In this document: positions 37,497 through 46,363 of the stretch, piece after piece | Layout: every line of letters starts with the position of its first letter | How positions within the stretch are numbered: the stretch's first letter is position 1 | NCBI RefSeq assembly: GCF_040500475.1 | Contig: NZ_CP159358.1 | Coordinates: 3,100,001-3,164,000, forward strand | Length of the DNA: 64,000 nucleotides | Source of the DNA: Bacillus sp. Bos-x628 | GTDB taxonomy: Bacteria; Bacillota; Bacilli; Bacillales; Bacillaceae | Reading direction: 5' to 3' | Translations under genes and position numbers: made by a program | The notes under the pieces: model-generated | What the model was told of the DNA's origin: nothing | What the model saw: only the letters and a program-made list of their open reading frames with translations | The model's database searches: none

Positions 37497-37532
37497 AAAA
37501 ACTCTGCCAAGAAAAATCGGCAGAGTTTTTTT
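37497..37532 (+). terminator. Intrinsic terminator of moaB
   Basis: AAACTCTGCC pairs with GGCAGAGTTT, followed by TTTT. Confidence 0.9.
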
Positions 37533-37542
37533 CATAAAGGGG

Positions 37543-37571
37543 TTGAAAAAACAATTTTTCCTTGATACAGT
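37543..37571 (+). promoter_or_regulatory. Sigma-A promoter of argGH
   Basis: TTGAAA (37543-37548), 17-base spacer, TACAGT (37566-37571). Confidence 0.75.
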
Positions 37572-37585
37572 GTATACATACTAAA

Positions 37586-37619
37586 TGCATGTTTATAAAT
37601 TAAAACTTATTTTTATGCA
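37586..37619 (+). promoter_or_regulatory. Tandem ARG boxes in the argG leader
   Basis: Two sites fit the AhrC/ArgR half-site plan TGNAT-W4-ATNCA: TGCATGTTTATAAA (37586-37599, left half perfect) and CTTATTTTTATGCA (37606-37619, right half perfect). Their centres are 20 bases apart, two helical turns, just after the promoter. Arginine-dependent repression is inferred. Confidence 0.6.
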
Positions 37620-37665
37620 AAAATTGAATCACAGCATCATAACAAGTGAGAGGAGCTTTTCAATT

Positions 37666-38877
37666 ATGTCACAAAATCAAAAAGTCGTATTAGCATATTC
37701 TGGAGGTCTTGATACCTCTGTTGCAATTAAATGGTTACAAGAACAAGGGTACGAGGTTGTCGCTTGCTGCCTTGACGTAGGTGAAGGAAAAGACTTAGCC
37801 TTCATTCAGCAAAAGGCCTTACAAGTCGGAGCAGTTCAATCTTATATGATTGACGCAAAAGAAGAATTTGCCGAAGAATTTGCACTTACTGCATTAAAAG
37901 CACACACGATGTACGAAGGGAAATACCCGCTCGTCTCTGCACTGTCTCGCCCGCTCATTGCCAAAAAACTAGTGGAAGTGGCAGAGAAAGAAAATGCAGT
38001 AGCTGTTGCACACGGATGTACAGGAAAAGGGAATGACCAAGTTCGTTTTGAAGTATCCATTAAAGCGTTAAATCCAGACTTAGAAGTCCTTGCACCAGTA
38101 CGTGAATGGAAATGGTCTCGTGATGAAGAAATTGATTATGCACAAAAACACGGTATTCCAATTCCGATTAATTTAGACAGCCCATATTCAATTGACCAAA
38201 ACCTTTGGGGCAGAAGTAACGAATGCGGTATTTTAGAAGACCCTTGGGCTGCCCCGCCAGAAGGTGCGTATGATCTGACAAATCCGCTTGAAAAAACACC
38301 AGATACACCAGATGTAATTGAAATCACATTTGAACAAGGAAAACCAACAGCCATTGATGGTGTGAAATATTCTTTATCTGACTTGATTCTGCACCTTAAC
38401 GAAGTCGCTGGTCAGCATGGTATTGGCAGAATTGATCACGTTGAAAACCGCCTTGTTGGCATCAAATCTCGTGAAGTGTATGAGTGCCCAGGTGCGATTA
38501 CATTACTGACAGCACACAAAGAGCTTGAGGATTTAACGCTTGTCAAAGAAGTAGCACATTTCAAACCAATCGTTGAACAAAAAATGGCTGAATTAATATA
38601 CAATGGTCTATGGTTCTCTCCATTAAAAATTGCACTTGATGCATTCTTGCAAGAAACACAAAAGAACGTTACTGGTGTTGTGCGTGTGAAATTATTTAAA
38701 GGTCATGCCATTGTAGAAGGACGTAAATCAGCTTTCTCACTTTATGATGAAAAGCTGGCAACTTATACAAAAGAAGATGAATTCGATCATGATGCTGCTG
38801 TAGGATTTATTAATCTTTGGGGATTACCAACAAAAGTAAACAGCATTGTGAACAAAAAGGAGCAGGTTAAGGCATGA
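37666..38877 (+). CDS. argG: Argininosuccinate synthase
   Basis: Condenses citrulline and aspartate with ATP, the penultimate step of arginine synthesis. The 403-residue product has the N-type P-loop [15 protein letters not shown] (residues about 7-21), [13 protein letters not shown] (about 116-128) and [20 protein letters not shown] 37666 follows AGGAG by ten bases; the upstream in-frame ATG at 37585 lies inside the operator region. The stop overlaps the argH start by four bases. Length equals the B. subtilis enzyme. Confidence 0.97.
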   Translation: MSQNQKVVLAYSGGLDTSVAIKWLQEQGYEVVACCLDVGEGKDLAFIQQKALQVGAVQSYMIDAKEEFAEEFALTALKAHTMYEGKYPLVSALSRPLIAKKLVEVAEKENAVAVAHGCTGKGNDQVRFEVSIKALNPDLEVLAPVREWKWSRDEEIDYAQKHGIPIPINLDSPYSIDQNLWGRSNECGILEDPWAAPPEGAYDLTNPLEKTPDTPDVIEITFEQGKPTAIDGVKYSLSDLILHLNEVAGQHGIGRIDHVENRLVGIKSREVYECPGAITLLTAHKELEDLTLVKEVAHFKPIVEQKMAELIYNGLWFSPLKIALDAFLQETQKNVTGVVRVKLFKGHAIVEGRKSAFSLYDEKLATYTKEDEFDHDAAVGFINLWGLPTKVNSIVNKKEQVKA

Positions 38878-40244
38878 AAAAGCTTTGGGGAGGCCGATTT
38901 CAAAAAACACCAGAAAAATGGGTTGATGAGTTTGGCGCATCCATTCATTTCGACCAACAATTAGTTAAAGAAGACTTGACCGGCTCCCTTGCCCATGCAA
39001 GTATGCTGAACAAATGCGGCATTCTCACTGATGAGGAAGCATCTGTGATCAAAAATGGTCTGAATACGCTCATGAAAAAGGCAGAGGCGAATGAATTAGA
39101 TTTTTCAGTTGAGTATGAGGATATTCACTTAAACCTTGAAAAAATGCTCATTGATGAGATTGGTCCACTTGGTGGCAAATTGCACACAGCGAGAAGCCGA
39201 AATGATCAAGTGGCGACAGATATGCATTTATACTTGAATAACCAAGTAGAGCATATCATTGAGCTTATTTCATCTTTCCAAAAGGTGCTTGTGGAAAAAG
39301 CAGAACAGCACGTTGAAACAATTTTCCCAGGATATACGCACCTGCAACGTGCACAGCCTATCTCATTCGCACATCATATGCTCGCCTATTTCTGGATGCT
39401 AGAGCGTGACAAAGCGCGTTTTCAAGATTCTTTAAAGCGAATCAACGTGTCTCCACTTGGATGCGGTGCGTTAGCAGGAACGACATTCCCGATTGATCGT
39501 GAATATACAAAAGAGTTACTTGGCTTTGACCATATTTACGAGAACAGCCTTGATGGCGTGAGTGACCGTGATTTTATCTTAGAATTCCTGTCTAACAGTA
39601 GCCTTGTCATGATGCACCTCTCACGTTTTTGCGAGGAAATCATTTTATGGTGCTCACAAGAATTCAAGTTCATTGAATTAGATGACACGTACGCAACAGG
39701 AAGCAGCATGATGCCGCAGAAAAAAAACCCAGATATGGCTGAATTAATTCGCGGGAAAACAGGTCGTGTGTATGGCAACCTAATAGGGCTTCTAACAATC
39801 ATGAAAGGTCTTCCGCTTACGTATAACAAAGACTTGCAAGAAGATAAAGAAGGCATGTTTGATACAGTCAAAACGATCGCCGGTAGCCTGCAAATCTTCA
39901 CAGGCATGATTCAAACGATGACAGTGAATGAAGATGTTATGAAAAAAGCAACGAAAGAAGATTTTTCAAATGCGACCGAAGTGGCAGACTACCTTGCGAA
40001 AAAAGGCATGCCATTCCGTGAAGCACACGAAATCGTTGGCAAGCTTGTGTATACGTGCATTCAAAAAGGCATCTACTTAAGTGATCTTTCTTTCGAGGAA
40101 TTCACAAAAGCAAGTAACCTTTTTGAACAAGACATTTATACTGTTCTTGATCCGTATGTCGCTGTCGAAAAAAGAACAAGTGCAGGTGGGACTGGATTCA
40201 AACAAATTCAGCTAGCACTAGAGAAGGCAAAAGCCTGTCTATAA
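38874..40244 (+). CDS. argH: Argininosuccinate lyase
   Basis: Splits argininosuccinate into arginine and fumarate, the last step of the pathway. The 456-residue member of the fumarase/aspartase superfamily carries [12 protein letters not shown] (about 104-115), the catalytic-His region [10 protein letters not shown] and the signature [12 protein letters not shown] (about 276-287). The start overlaps argG (ATGA), so the genes are translationally coupled. AAGGAGCAGGTTAAGGC in the end of argG supplies the ribosome site. A terminator follows. Confidence 0.97.
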   Translation: MKKLWGGRFQKTPEKWVDEFGASIHFDQQLVKEDLTGSLAHASMLNKCGILTDEEASVIKNGLNTLMKKAEANELDFSVEYEDIHLNLEKMLIDEIGPLGGKLHTARSRNDQVATDMHLYLNNQVEHIIELISSFQKVLVEKAEQHVETIFPGYTHLQRAQPISFAHHMLAYFWMLERDKARFQDSLKRINVSPLGCGALAGTTFPIDREYTKELLGFDHIYENSLDGVSDRDFILEFLSNSSLVMMHLSRFCEEIILWCSQEFKFIELDDTYATGSSMMPQKKNPDMAELIRGKTGRVYGNLIGLLTIMKGLPLTYNKDLQEDKEGMFDTVKTIAGSLQIFTGMIQTMTVNEDVMKKATKEDFSNATEVADYLAKKGMPFREAHEIVGKLVYTCIQKGIYLSDLSFEEFTKASNLFEQDIYTVLDPYVAVEKRTSAGGTGFKQIQLALEKAKACL

Positions 40245-40251
40245 AACGCTC

Positions 40252-40287
40252 AAAAACCATTCGTGTTGCTATGCGAATGGTTTTTTG
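40252..40287 (+). terminator. Intrinsic terminator of argGH
   Basis: AAAAACCATTCG pairs with CGAATGGTTTTT, followed by T and GCTG. Confidence 0.88.
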
Positions 40288-40642
40288 CTGTGATTTAAAA
40301 AGGAGATCCATCATCATTGGAGAAAATGAAAGCATATGGTGTGAACTGCAAATGGGGAACCTTTTCTTACTCATCATGTCGGTCAAAACGTTAGACGCAG
40401 GACTATGAAGAATTTGCCCACTGCCTGATTAGCTCTTGGTAGAGAACGCTACCGCATTGTTCCTTTGCTCCTTGATATTCATGGCTCATGGAAATGCAAA
40501 AGGAGATGAATCATCCTGTGCTGTTCAACTGTATACTTAATAAAGGGTTCAGAAGTGCGCAGGGTGATGGTTTATAGTAAAGTAAAAGTAGTATCAGAAT
40601 GAATCACATGAACTTGCAACCTTTGCTTTAGGAGGAGATTGT
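40288..40642. other. argH-ytkK gap with possible gene remnants
   Basis: AAAAAGGAG at about 40298-40306 precedes an ATT-started frame (GENESIWCELQMGNLFLLIM ...) that ends at TGA near 40408. Further ribosome-site-like AAAGGAGATG near 40500 also lacks a frame of useful length. The pattern suggests a decayed small gene. No family is recognised. Confidence 0.35.
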
Positions 40643-41398
40643 GTGCGACACGCATTAATTACAGCGGGTTCTAAAGGGCTTGGACGTAAAGTAACGGAGT
40701 CCTTACTGAATATGGGGTATTCTGTGACAGTCAATTATCGAAGTGATGATGAGGCTGTACGGCGCATGAAAGAAGAATTGCAACAATACGAAGAAAAGCT
40801 TCAATTTGTTCAAGGTGATGTCACAAACAAAGAAGACTTAAAAGAGATGGTGCAATTGGCATTTGAACGATTTGGGCGGATTGATGCCCTCATCAATAAT
40901 GCCGGTCCTTATATTTTTGAACGAAAGAAGCTGGCTGATTATACAGAAGATGAGTGGTATCAAATGATTGAAGGAAATCTGTCAGCTGTATTTCACTTGT
41001 TCCGTATGGTTATCCCGATGATGAGAAAACAAGGTTTTGGTCGTATTATCACGTATGGCTTCCAAGGTGCAGATCATGCACCAGGCTGGATGAACCGTTC
41101 GGCTTTTGGTGCTGCCAAAGTAGGACTAGCTTCACTGACGAAAACCATTGCCATTGAAGAGGCCGAAAACGGTATTACCGCCAATATGGTTTGTCCGGGT
41201 AAAATTGTTGGTGATATGAAAGAATCAACAATAGAGGAAGCACGTCTGATCAAAGACGACGAAACACCAGTTGGCCGTTCTGGGACTGGAGAGGATATTG
41301 GTCGCATCATCTCGTTCTTATGTGATGACCGATCAGATCTCATTACGGGAACAGTCATTGAAGCAACAGGCGGACTTAATGTCATTCATAAACATTAA
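40643..41398 (+). CDS. ytkK: Short-chain dehydrogenase/reductase-like protein YtkK
   Basis: A 251-residue Rossmann-fold protein of the classical SDR type. The cofactor motif is TAGSKGLG (about residues 7-14), followed by GDVTN and the structural NNAGPY (about 89-94). The catalytic YxxxK position reads F155-GAA-K159 (SAFGAAK), and the usual catalytic Ser segment is ITYGFQGADH, so Tyr and probably Ser are missing. The PG motif (VCPGKI) and C-terminal ITGTVIEATGGLNV are intact. It may bind a nucleotide without ordinary dehydrogenase chemistry. The GTG start follows AGGAGGAGATT. Confidence 0.85.
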   Translation: MRHALITAGSKGLGRKVTESLLNMGYSVTVNYRSDDEAVRRMKEELQQYEEKLQFVQGDVTNKEDLKEMVQLAFERFGRIDALINNAGPYIFERKKLADYTEDEWYQMIEGNLSAVFHLFRMVIPMMRKQGFGRIITYGFQGADHAPGWMNRSAFGAAKVGLASLTKTIAIEEAENGITANMVCPGKIVGDMKESTIEEARLIKDDETPVGRSGTGEDIGRIISFLCDDRSDLITGTVIEATGGLNVIHKH

Positions 41399-41459
41399 GT
41401 TTTTCAGCCATTGATACAGGGAATAGATAATGTTATATAAAAAAGAAAGGTGGATACAC

Positions 41460-42146
41460 ATGAAAGCTACATATCATGGACATTCAGTCGTACACATTGA
41501 AACAAATGGATATCATATTTGGATTGATCCATTTTTAAATGGAAATAAGCATACGGATATCAAACCGCATGATGTGAAAGCAGATGTGATTTTGCTGACA
41601 CATGGGCATGGGGATCACCTTGGTGATACGATTGAAATATCAAAAAACAATGACGCCCTTGTCGTAGCGCCGAATGAACTAGCAGTCTATTTAAGCTGGC
41701 AAGGCGTGAAAACGCACCCGCTTCATATTGGCGGTGGGTGTCAATTTGAATTCGGTAAAGTAAAGCTTACGCAAGCGTTCCACGGCTCGGCAGTCATTGA
41801 TGAAGAATCCAAAACCATTACGTATACAGGCATGCCATCAGGTGTTTTATTTACCGCAGAAGGCAAAACGATTTATCATGCAGGAGATACGGCGCTATTT
41901 TCAGATATGAAGCTGATTGGTGAGCTAAATCATATTGATCTTGCGTTTCTCCCAATCGGTGATAACTTTACCATGGGACCAGAGGATGCAAGAATAGCGG
42001 CAGAATGGCTTCGTGCAAAACAGGTCGTTCCGATACATTACAATACATTTCCGCCGATTGAGCAAGACCCGCATGCGTTTGCAGACAGCTTGCACGGCGG
42101 AGTAGGTCGTGTGTTAAATAGCGGAGAATCCATAGAAATTTCATAA
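41460..42146 (+). CDS. ytkL: UPF0173 metal-dependent hydrolase YtkL
   Basis: A 228-residue metallo-beta-lactamase-fold protein. The metal-binding HGHGDHLGD (about residues 45-53), [17 protein letters not shown] and the late VPIHYNTFP give the family ligands. The reaction is unknown. ATG 41460 follows AAAGGTGGATACAC; the ATG at 41430 would add ten unconserved residues. It follows ytkK in the same orientation, as in B. subtilis, and precedes a terminator. Confidence 0.93.
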   Translation: MKATYHGHSVVHIETNGYHIWIDPFLNGNKHTDIKPHDVKADVILLTHGHGDHLGDTIEISKNNDALVVAPNELAVYLSWQGVKTHPLHIGGGCQFEFGKVKLTQAFHGSAVIDEESKTITYTGMPSGVLFTAEGKTIYHAGDTALFSDMKLIGELNHIDLAFLPIGDNFTMGPEDARIAAEWLRAKQVVPIHYNTFPPIEQDPHAFADSLHGGVGRVLNSGESIEIS

Positions 42147-42154
42147 ACATGCAG

Positions 42155-42184
42155 ATAAGCCGGCGCAAAATGCCGGCTTTTTCA
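42155..42184 (+). terminator. Intrinsic terminator of ytkL
   Basis: AAGCCGGC pairs with GCCGGCTT around GCAAAAT, followed by TTTC. Confidence 0.85.
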
Positions 42185-42284
42185 TGCCTCATCGCTTGCG
42201 CAAAAGACAAATTGCTATTAAAAGCCTCCTGCCGTTATAATGAAACATAGATGATAACGCTGAAAATAAAAAGGGTGAACGGGA

Positions 42285-43607
42285 TTGGCGACAAAGCATG
42301 AGCAAATTTTATCGTATATTGATTCATTAGATGTCGGTGAGAAGATTTCTGTCCGGCGGATTGCCAAAGAAATGAAAGTGAGTGAAGGTACGGCATACCG
42401 AGCCATTAAAGATGCTGAAAATAAAGGATTCGTCAGTACAATTGAACGGGTTGGTACCATTCGAATTGAGCAAAAGAAAAAAGAAAATATTGAAAAATTG
42501 ACATATGCGGAAGTCGTAAATGTCATTGATGGGCAAGTGCTTGGGGGTCGAGCCGGCTTACATAAAACATTAAACAAATTTGTGATCGGTGCAATGGAGC
42601 TAGATGCAATGATGAGATATACGGCTGCTGGCAACCTGCTGATCGTCGGAAACCGGATCAATGCCCACAGGCAAGCTTTAGAGGCAGGGGCAGCTGTGCT
42701 TGTCACAGGTGGATTCTCAACAGACGAGCAAATTATTCAATTGGCGGATCAGCTTGAGCTGCCGATCTTATCGACAAGCTATGATACGTTTACAGTAGCT
42801 GCTCTCATAAACAGGGCAATTTATGACCAATTAATTAAAAAAGAAATTGTGCTTGTGGAGGATATTTTAACGCCAATTGAACGTACAGTGTATTTATCTC
42901 CAGAGGACAAGCTTGAGAAATGGTATGAAAAAAATTATGAAACAGGACACGGCCGCTTCCCAGTAGCAGATGATCAAATGAAGATTCATGGGATTCTTAC
43001 CTCAAAGGATATTGTAGGTCATGACCGCTCGACACCAATTGAAAAGGTGATGACCAAACAGCCGCTGACGGTGATTGGCAAGACGTCTGTTGCCTCTGCC
43101 GCACAAATGATGGTATGGGAAGGCATTGAGGTGCTGCCAGTTGTAGATGACCATGAGAAGTTAATTGGCATGATTAGCCGTCAGGACGTTCTGAAGGCGC
43201 TACAAATGATCCAAAAGCAGCCGCAGGTCGGGGAAAAACTGGATGATGTTGTCTCTAGAGGGTTTAAAGAGACAGATACAGAAAAGCCAAAAACAGATGC
43301 TGTCTATCAATATGAAGTCACACCGCAAATGACAAACCAGCTAGGAAATATCTCATATGGCGTGTTTACACAAATTTTAATTGAATCAGCCAATCGTTTC
43401 TTAAAATCTCATAAAAAAGGAGAACTGATTGTTGAGAGTCTCTCTGTCTATTTTCTAAAGCCGGTTCAAATGGAATCCACCATACAGATTAAACCGAATA
43501 TTTTAGAGGTAGGACGCAAGTTTGGAAAGCTGGAAGTCGAGGTTTACCACCAAGCAAATATTGTAGGAAAAGCAATGCTGATGGTGCAGTTAATGGAGAG
43601 AGGATAA
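42285..43607 (+). CDS. ytoI: YtoI: HTH, DRTGG, CBS-pair and hotdog-fold regulatory protein
   Basis: A 440-residue four-part protein. Residues 1-65 form a winged helix-turn-helix (ISVRRIAKEMKVSEGTAYRAIKDAE). Residues about 70-185 form a DRTGG domain (GNLLIVGNRINAHRQALEAGAAVLVTGG). Residues about 190-305 form two CBS motifs (FPVADDQMKIHGILTSKDIVG and LPVVDDHEKLIGMISRQDVL). Residues about 325-440 resemble a hotdog thioesterase domain. The build suggests a transcription regulator sensing an adenine nucleotide and perhaps an acyl-CoA. Its ligand and target are unknown. The TTG start follows AAAGGGTGAACGGGA. Confidence 0.9.
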   Translation: MATKHEQILSYIDSLDVGEKISVRRIAKEMKVSEGTAYRAIKDAENKGFVSTIERVGTIRIEQKKKENIEKLTYAEVVNVIDGQVLGGRAGLHKTLNKFVIGAMELDAMMRYTAAGNLLIVGNRINAHRQALEAGAAVLVTGGFSTDEQIIQLADQLELPILSTSYDTFTVAALINRAIYDQLIKKEIVLVEDILTPIERTVYLSPEDKLEKWYEKNYETGHGRFPVADDQMKIHGILTSKDIVGHDRSTPIEKVMTKQPLTVIGKTSVASAAQMMVWEGIEVLPVVDDHEKLIGMISRQDVLKALQMIQKQPQVGEKLDDVVSRGFKETDTEKPKTDAVYQYEVTPQMTNQLGNISYGVFTQILIESANRFLKSHKKGELIVESLSVYFLKPVQMESTIQIKPNILEVGRKFGKLEVEVYHQANIVGKAMLMVQLMERG

Positions 43608-43615
43608 ACAAGCAA

Positions 43616-43648
43616 AGAAGGGCGGAGTGAATTCGCCCTTCCTCTTTT
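43616..43648. terminator. Bidirectional terminator between ytoI and ytpI
   Basis: AAGAAGGGCG pairs with CGCCCTTCCT, with A/G-rich and T-rich flanks for both strands. Confidence 0.8.
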
Positions 43649-43964
43649 AAGCGTGATCTTTTTCGCCTTCCTTTAAAAAGAGCGGAAGATAATGCTTGTA
43701 GGCTTTATATCCAGCCCACGTACTGCCGATACCGACTGCAACAAAAATAAATCCAATGACAAATGCGAGTGACGAGCGATTTAAAAATAATTGATTCACA
43801 CCGAAGAGCAGGACAAAGCAACCAAGTGCCATACTGGATTTAGCAGACCAGAATTTCTTCTCGACAGGTCTCTTTGTACGGACATTCTTTGCTTTGTAGT
43901 ATAAATAAAACATGGCAGAACAAATAATAAACACCATCAAAACAAGCATGTGCCAAGCCTCCAT
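43647..43964 (-). CDS. ytpI: YtpI-family membrane protein
   Basis: A 105-residue protein with three hydrophobic segments: about 5-23 (MLVLMVFIICSAMFYLYY), 45-62 (SSMALGCFVLLFGVNQLF) and 68-90. A basic loop (KNVRTKRPVEKKFW) lies between the first two. It matches the YtpI-like family of Bacillus; its function is unknown. It is read convergently to ytoI and divergently from nrnA. Confidence 0.85.
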   Translation of the reverse strand: MEAWHMLVLMVFIICSAMFYLYYKAKNVRTKRPVEKKFWSAKSSMALGCFVLLFGVNQLFLNRSSLAFVIGFIFVAVGIGSTWAGYKAYKHYLPLFLKEGEKDHA

Positions 43965-44096
43965 TGTAAGTGATTACAACCCTATTTTAAACATAAATAG
44001 GCTTGCTTACTAGAATAAATTGTCTATTCCTCACTTTTCCGTCAGGATAGATTATGATTTAATAATAAAAAGAGTATCGCATGAGAAGGAGTTTTT

Positions 44097-45038
44097 ATGA
44101 AAAAAGAACTGATTAGAACCATATCATTATATGACACCATCATCATCCATAGACATGTAAGACCAGATCCTGATGCGTATGGATCACAGTGCGGCCTTAC
44201 GGAAATCTTACGTTGCACCTTTCCAGAAAAAAATATTTATGCGACAGGAATGAAAGAACCCTCCCTTTCATTCTTATATGAACTGGATGTGGTACCGGAT
44301 GAAGCTTATCAAGGTGCACTTGTGATTGTCTGTGATACGGCAAATGAGGCACGAATTGATGATCAGCGCTATTTGATGGGTGATAAGCTGATAAAAATTG
44401 ATCATCATCCAAATGAAGACCCCTATGGTGACCTGCTTTGGGTGGATACAGAGGCAAGCTCTGTGAGTGAGATGATTTATGAATTGTATTTAGAGGGGAA
44501 AGAAGAAGGATATCAGCTGAACACAAAGGCGGCTGAACTCATTTATGCCGGCATAGTAGGAGACACAGGCCGCTTCCTTTTCCCAAACACAACAAAAAAG
44601 ACACTCAAATATGCAGGGGAACTCATTGAATATCCGTTTTCAGCATCAGATCTATTCAATCAATTGTATGAAACGGATTTGAATGTCGTGAAATTAAATG
44701 GCTTTATTTTTCAACATATATCTTTGTCAGAGAATGGAGTGGCATCCGTTTTTATTAAGCGGGACATTTTGGAATCTTTTCAGACAACGGCTCATCAGGC
44801 CTCGCAGCTTGTTGGCACACTTGGAAATATTGCGGGAATTAAGGCTTGGGTCTTTTTTGTGGAAGAAAAGGATCAGATTCGTGTCAGATTTCGCTCAAAA
44901 GGTGTCGTCATTAACACGATTGCTAAAAAATATAATGGCGGCGGTCATCCACTAGCAGCCGGTGCGTCCATTTATGACTGGGCAGTGGCAGATGATATTT
45001 TGCGTGATTTAGAAGAAGTATGTAAATCATCATCGTGA
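44097..45038 (+). CDS. nrnA: Bifunctional oligoribonuclease and pAp phosphatase NrnA
   Basis: DHH-family phosphoesterase of 313 residues that degrades RNA 2-5-mers and dephosphorylates 3'-phosphoadenosine 5'-phosphate. Metal motifs are RHVRPDPDAYGSQCGL (about 20-35), VCDTAN (about 79-84), IDHHPNED (DHH, about 100-107), VGDTG, and the DHHA1 signature GGGHPLAAGA (about 281-290). GAGAAGGAG precedes the ATG. A bidirectional terminator follows. Confidence 0.95.
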   Translation: MKKELIRTISLYDTIIIHRHVRPDPDAYGSQCGLTEILRCTFPEKNIYATGMKEPSLSFLYELDVVPDEAYQGALVIVCDTANEARIDDQRYLMGDKLIKIDHHPNEDPYGDLLWVDTEASSVSEMIYELYLEGKEEGYQLNTKAAELIYAGIVGDTGRFLFPNTTKKTLKYAGELIEYPFSASDLFNQLYETDLNVVKLNGFIFQHISLSENGVASVFIKRDILESFQTTAHQASQLVGTLGNIAGIKAWVFFVEEKDQIRVRFRSKGVVINTIAKKYNGGGHPLAAGASIYDWAVADDILRDLEEVCKSSS

Positions 45039-45075
45039 GAGAGAGGGAAGATTCTATTCCCTCTCTCTTTTTCAT
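45034..45075. terminator. Bidirectional terminator after nrnA
   Basis: GAGAGAGGGAA pairs with TTCCCTCTCTC around a seven-base loop, followed by TTTTTC. Confidence 0.88.
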
Positions 45076-45089
45076 GGCAGAGAAAAGGG

Positions 45090-45275
45090 TTATTTGGATA
45101 AAGGGATAAACCAGCAGCCGATGTCAGTTGAATCTTCATAAGCTTGGAGATTTTGATGCTTTAATTCTTTTTTGATTAAATGCGCCATCATGTCTGTCTC
45201 AGCATAAGCACACATGCCGTCTTTAATCCGGCTTGCTTTGTCTCGTGCCATTTGACGATAGCTGTAAACCTCCAT
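45090..45275 (-). CDS. Small conserved protein (YtzJ-like)
   Basis: A 61-residue soluble protein, MEVYSYRQMARDKASRIKDG followed by MCAYAETDMMAHLIKKELKH and a C-terminal DIGCWFIPLSK. ATG 45275 follows AGAGGTGAGCACA. It sits next to ytrI-ytrH on the same strand, 109 bases downstream of ytrI, where B. subtilis has a small gene that I recall as ytzJ. The function is unknown; it may share the sporulation context of ytrHI. Confidence 0.78.
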   Translation of the reverse strand: MEVYSYRQMARDKASRIKDGMCAYAETDMMAHLIKKELKHQNLQAYEDSTDIGCWFIPLSK

Positions 45276-45384
45276 TGTGCTCACCTCTTTCTATTCAAGA
45301 TGTCGTTCTTCTTTTAGTTTATAAAAATTGCCGGTGAAAAGCGATTATGGAGTGTAGAAATTCATAAAAATTCCACATCATGAT

Positions 45385-45888
45385 TTATTCAGCAAATGAA
45401 ATACGTACCTGAAGTGAGAGCTTTGTATAAATCGTCAGCTCTGTTACTTTGGCGCGATATGCTTTTTCCCTTATGATATATTCCTTATGTTCCACAGTTC
45501 GTTTTAATAATTCCTTTGTTTTATACACACTTTCAATATCCTTTGTAATCACCTCTGAAATATCCTCTTTTACTTGTTCTTCAAACTTTAAAGTATCTGG
45601 CTCTGGAATTTTATATTGTTCACGATTGACTAGATGGACATCCACGCTCTGAATCAGCAGCCGCTGCTTATTGTCTTCGTTTAGTTTATGCAGCTCTTCC
45701 CGATAGAGTGTGATTTGTTCTTTGAGGCTGTCCATATGGTGTTGCTGGTTTCTTAGTATGGTCACTTGCTTTTCTTGAAAGGTACCATAGGTAAATAAGA
45801 AGATCAGCCAACTGATAATGGCACCGAACATCATTCCAGCAAAAAAACGCTGCCATCCTGGGCGTTTATACAGTTCTGGCACTCTCAT
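45385..45888 (-). CDS. ytrI: Sporulation membrane protein YtrI
   Basis: A 167-residue protein with one N-terminal transmembrane helix (FFAGMMFGAIISWLIFLFTY, about 14-33). A coiled-coil region (KEKQ ... RNQQHHMDSLKEQITLYREELHKLNEDNK) and an extracytoplasmic-type C-terminal domain follow. ATG 45888 overlaps the ytrH stop (ATGA), indicating one operon. In B. subtilis ytrHI is expressed in the mother cell under sigma-E and is needed for efficient spore formation. Confidence 0.92.
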   Translation of the reverse strand: MRVPELYKRPGWQRFFAGMMFGAIISWLIFLFTYGTFQEKQVTILRNQQHHMDSLKEQITLYREELHKLNEDNKQRLLIQSVDVHLVNREQYKIPEPDTLKFEEQVKEDISEVITKDIESVYKTKELLKRTVEHKEYIIREKAYRAKVTELTIYTKLSLQVRISFAE

Positions 45889-46226
45889 GACGATACATGC
45901 TCCTGTGTAAGCCAAGTAATAATTAAATAACCTGTTTGAGCACCACCCATGGCTGAGATAATTAATAAAATTTGTTTGAAAATATCACGCGTATTTCCTT
46001 CAAAAATACCTCTTTCAAAACTATAGACCGCATCAAATGTCCCGCCAATGGCAGCAACAAGTGCCCAAATTTTTAAGCGGTTGGCAAGACTTGAGATGAT
46101 TGTCATGGGAGGTTGCCCTGATAAATAAGCACCCACACCGCCTATGATCGCACCGCCTAAAATGACCCCAAGCGCTATAAAGTAACAACTGATAAAATTT
46201 GGAATAAAGGCTTCCTTCACATCCAT
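45885..46226 (-). CDS. ytrH: Sporulation membrane protein YtrH
   Basis: A 113-residue integral membrane protein with about three helices, starting MDVKEAFIPNFISCYFIALG and containing IISSLANRLKIWALVAAIGGTFDAVYSFE. ATG 46226 lies eight bases after GAGG; a GTG at 46235 would overlap the ribosome site. First gene of ytrH-ytrI, with a sigma-E-type promoter upstream. It is divergent from dnaE. The molecular role is unknown. Confidence 0.92.
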   Translation of the reverse strand: MDVKEAFIPNFISCYFIALGVILGGAIIGGVGAYLSGQPPMTIISSLANRLKIWALVAAIGGTFDAVYSFERGIFEGNTRDIFKQILLIISAMGGAQTGYLIITWLTQEHVSS

Positions 46227-46247
46227 TTTTCCCACCTCACTCTATTC

Positions 46248-46276
46248 AATATATGGCGTGTGCTGGACAAGTATGA
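46248..46276 (-). promoter_or_regulatory. Sigma-E-type promoter of ytrHI
   Basis: Minus strand TCATACT (46276-46270), 14-base spacer, CATATATT (46255-46248), against the consensus KMATATT-N14-CATACANT. It agrees with known mother-cell expression of ytrHI. Confidence 0.7.
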
Positions 46277-46298
46277 ACAGACGGAAAAGAAAGAACAT

Positions 46299-46327
46299 TT
46301 GTTTCTCATCGCATCGCGTTTTATAAT
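46299..46327 (+). promoter_or_regulatory. Sigma-A promoter of dnaE
   Basis: TTGTTT (46299-46304), 17-base spacer, TATAAT (46322-46327), 37 bases before the start codon. Confidence 0.8.
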
Positions 46328-46363
46328 GAAAGAATGAATTGAGACGAAAGGAGTGGATTAAGC

